Positions 60,815-64,000 of a DNA stretch of 64,000 nt are shown here, in pieces. Source of the DNA: Mesobacillus jeotgali (GTDB taxonomy: Bacteria > Bacillota > Bacilli > Bacillales > Cytobacillaceae); NCBI RefSeq assembly GCF_031759225.1, contig NZ_CP134494.1, forward strand, positions 4,400,501 through 4,464,500. The letters are read 5' to 3'. A program made the position numbers and the translations under genes. Position 1 is the first letter of the stretch. Each line of letters opens with the position of its first letter. The notes under the pieces were generated by a model. The model searched no databases. It saw nothing but the letters and a program-made list of their open reading frames with translations, and was not told the DNA's origin.

Positions 60815-60867
60815 ATTCGTTAAAAAGCTTGAAATTCCTCCCATATTTTCAAACTTATTTTTCGACA
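60815..60867 (-). promoter_or_regulatory. sigma-H promoter and 0A box of spo0F
   Basis: On the minus strand, GGAGGAATT (60833-60841), 11 bp, AAC, then GAAT (60815-60818), matching the sigma-H pattern RNAGGAWWW-N11-12-RNNGAAT. TGTCGAA, the Spo0A box, lies at 60861-60867, just upstream of the -35. Same layout as B. subtilis spo0F, which Spo0A-P activates. Confidence 0.7.
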
Positions 60868-60930
60868 GATGCTTTTTCATTCTCATTGTAGTACTTTATA
60901 ATCAGTATTGGCAAAAACGGAGGTGCTGTT

Positions 60931-61452
60931 ATGTTAAAAATGTTTTCGACACAGCTTGCTGGCTTGTTCAACAGGCTTCAGGAAAAAGAAGAGTTTTCAA
61001 TCGAAGATGGAGCGAGACTGCTGGCACAAGCTGCAGCTGGTGAGGGCAGTGTTTATATTTTCGGTACGAAAGAGATGCAGGCGGTAGCCCTTGAGGCGGT
61101 CTATGGAGAGGAACCATTGCAATCCGCAGCAATTTTAACAGAGAATATTGAACTCGAGGCGGCTGACCGCGTCCTGATTGTAAGCCGCTACGCAGACGAT
61201 CAAGAGGCTGTTGAGGCAGCGCGCGAACTACAGGAAAAAGGAATCCCATTTGTCGCCATCTCCACTGTCCGTGACAATCAAGAAGCTGAAAGTCTCGATT
61301 CACTGGCTGACGTACACATTGATTTAAAATTAAAAAAAGGACTCCTGCCTGACGAAATGGGCAACAGAGTCGGTTACCCTACGTCAATTGTTGCCTTATT
61401 CATTTACTTCGGGTTGAAATTCACGATTGAAGAGATATTAGAGGAGTACTAA
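60931..61452 (+). CDS. ywjG: DUF2529 family protein YwjG
   Basis: A 173-residue protein of the SIS-like DUF2529 family, unknown function. EGSVYIFGTKEMQAVALEAVYGEE-type sequence and DRVLIVSRYADDQEAVEAAREL follow a phosphosugar-binding-like pattern. It is plus-strand between divergent spo0F and convergent pyrG, exactly as ywjG in B. subtilis. The ATG at 60931 has GGAGGTGCTGTT upstream. Shares a bidirectional terminator with pyrG. Confidence 0.88.
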   Translation: MLKMFSTQLAGLFNRLQEKEEFSIEDGARLLAQAAAGEGSVYIFGTKEMQAVALEAVYGEEPLQSAAILTENIELEAADRVLIVSRYADDQEAVEAARELQEKGIPFVAISTVRDNQEAESLDSLADVHIDLKLKKGLLPDEMGNRVGYPTSIVALFIYFGLKFTIEEILEEY

Positions 61453-61524
61453 TCAGGGAAATTTGGCTTAACAGTATAAAACGAAGCTTCACGGAAAAAC
61501 GTATCCGCAATCCAAATAAAAGCT

Positions 61525-61553
61525 AAAAAAGCCGGTGATTTCACCGGCTTTTC
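61525..61553. terminator. bidirectional terminator between ywjG and pyrG
   Basis: AAGCCGGTGATTTCACCGGCTT, a 10-bp stem flanked by AAAAAA and TTTTCG, so it can end both converging units. Confidence 0.9.
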
Positions 61554-61568
61554 GCTTATATCCCGATA

Positions 61569-63215
<1,647 letters not shown>

Positions 63216-63303
63216 TTAATTGATTTATTAAAAAAATTTTTAACGATTTCATCGGCCTGCTGTTTAAGATGCAAACCTGTTTGTCTGGGGGGTTCTGGAC
63301 AAA

Positions 63304-63343
63304 ATAAAAAAACGCCCCGCATACATAGTATGGGGAGCGTTTT
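63304..63343 (-). terminator. pyrG leader attenuator
   Basis: ACGCTCCCC pairs with GGGGCGT, then TTTTTTTATTTT on the minus strand, lying between the transcription start and pyrG. The 5' arm holds GCUCCCC, complementary to a G-extended transcript 5' end. Confidence 0.85.
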
Positions 63344-63376
63344 GTAGCTGTTTTACATAATCGTCCTTTTTTAAGG

Positions 63377-63416
63377 AGCCCAAAAAGTATTCTACAGCCG
63401 GTCCTATTAAAAGTCA
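63377..63416 (-). promoter_or_regulatory. pyrG promoter with CTP-sensing GGGC start
   Basis: TTGACT (63411-63416), a 17-bp spacer, TAGAAT (63388-63393), seven bases, then GGGCTCC from 63380 on the minus strand. In B. subtilis, low CTP makes RNA polymerase stutter and add extra Gs at this GGGC start; the poly-G end then pairs with the GCUCCC in the leader and blocks the terminator. All parts are present here. Confidence 0.85.
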
Positions 63417-63425
63417 AGCCGTTAA

Positions 63426-63992
63426 TTACAGTTCTTTGTCCTCGTCCTCTTCATCTTCAAGTGGAAGATCTTCATCTTCGTCTTCATCTTCTAACAACTC
63501 ATCATCATCGTCGAAGTCGTCAGTGTCTTCAAGATCCTCATCGAAGTCTTCATCATCTTCATCGTCATCATCCAGGGCATCATCGTCGTCTTCATCAAAT
63601 TCGTCGATGTCATCAAAATCAAGATCTTCCTCATCGATTTCATCGAATTCGTCAAGGTCGAGATCATCCTCATCCACTGCCTTCTTCGACTTCTTCTTCT
63701 TAGGCTTGACTGTCGTGACATTATCTTCTTCAATCTGGTCTACAGGATACCAGACGCGAAGTCCCCAGCGTCCTTCTCCCTGGGACATGAAACGTCCATC
63801 TATGTTTATATCTGTATAGAACTGAACCATTTTTTCATTTACATCAGCCTCGTCCAATTCGAGAATGCTCTTAATTTCAGCCATCATCTCTTGGAACGTG
63901 ATCGCTTGCTTCTTTTCTTTTAAAATTTCGAAGGCAACTTCAATCAATGACATTTCTTGAAGCTCTTCTTTTGAGTATTGACTTAAACTCAA
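63426..63992 (-). CDS. rpoE: RNA polymerase delta subunit, 5' end uncertain at the window edge
   Basis: A protein of at least 188 residues. The ordered HARE-HTH domain (about 5-90, with QFYTDINIDGRFMSQGEGRWGLRVWYP-like sequence) is followed by a Lys-rich patch (KKKKSKKA) and a very acidic Asp/Glu tail of about 80 residues. Delta helps recycle RNA polymerase from nucleic acids and sharpens promoter selection. The TTG at 63992 aligns with the known start (SLSQYSKEEL against MGIKQYSQEEL), but GGAG is only one or two bases away. The next codon upstream would end at 64001, outside the window. So the start cannot be settled from this sequence. Confidence 0.94.
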   Translation of the reverse strand: MSLSQYSKEELQEMSLIEVAFEILKEKKQAITFQEMMAEIKSILELDEADVNEKMVQFYTDINIDGRFMSQGEGRWGLRVWYPVDQIEEDNVTTVKPKKKKSKKAVDEDDLDLDEFDEIDEEDLDFDDIDEFDEDDDDALDDDDEDDEDFDEDLEDTDDFDDDDELLEDEDEDEDLPLEDEEDEDKEL

Positions 63993-64000
63993 TCTCCGCA

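Overview
The window is chromosomal DNA of a spore-forming, aerobic member of the Bacillaceae. It carries spoIIQ, spoIID, spoIIR, spo0F and a YhcN-type spore lipoprotein. The gene order rpoE-pyrG-ywjG-spo0F-fbaA-tal-murA2-glpX-rho-rpmE-tdk-prfA-prmC-spoIIR-ywlB/C/D/E-rpiB-ywlG-glyA-upp-atp-ywzB-ywmB-murA-spoIID-spoIIQ is that of Bacillus subtilis, read here from right to left, so nearly all genes lie on the minus strand. A complex I operon, a UDP-GlcNAc 2-epimerase and several accessory genes are added. A Mesobacillus/Cytobacillus-like genus is a guess.

Layout. 1-4.5 kb: acetate-type symporter with its DUF485 partner, a tiny membrane protein and a cytoplasmic-type gamma-glutamyltransferase. 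4.6-13.8 kb: a PBP3-like transpeptidase, spoIIQ, a plus-strand pair (VanZ family, NERD nuclease-like), spoIID, murA, ywmB and ywzB. 14-24.8 kb: an eleven-gene complex I operon (nuoABCDHIJKLMN, no nuoEFG) whose NuoC has a roughly 300-residue Ala/Lys repeat extension. 25.5-33 kb: the complete F1Fo ATP synthase operon with atpI and an AtpZ-like gene. 33.2-37.8 kb: a MITE-like element abutting a group IIC intron, which sits exactly behind the terminator of a Vpr-like subtilisin gene. 38-47 kb: wecB, upp, glyA, ywlG, rpiB, a chemoreceptor, ywlE, mntP, ywlC and a GNAT gene. 47-48.6 kb: a KGG-repeat stress protein and a plus-strand truncated haemoglobin-cupin pair. 48.8-64 kb: spoIIR, prmC, prfA, spore lipoprotein, tdk, rpmE, rho, glpX, murA2, tal, fbaA, spo0F, ywjG (plus), pyrG and rpoE.

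Regulation visible in the DNA: sigma-F-type promoters before spoIIQ and spoIIR, a sigma-E-type promoter before spoID-family gene spoIID, a sigma-H promoter with a Spo0A box before spo0F, sigma-A promoters before atp, nuo, rpmE and pyrG, a CTP-sensing attenuator before pyrG, and intrinsic terminators behind most units.

The most unusual signal is a set of intergenic arrays. Six gaps each hold five to seven copies of a short word of 7-12 bases, repeated in direct orientation at steps of 20-21 bp. The filler between copies varies and nearly every locus has its own word. Five of the six lie 25-65 bp beyond an intrinsic terminator. I know of no named class that fits. A seventh gap has a 35-bp tandem repeat, and an eighth has 43-bp repeats that run into the end of the protease gene.
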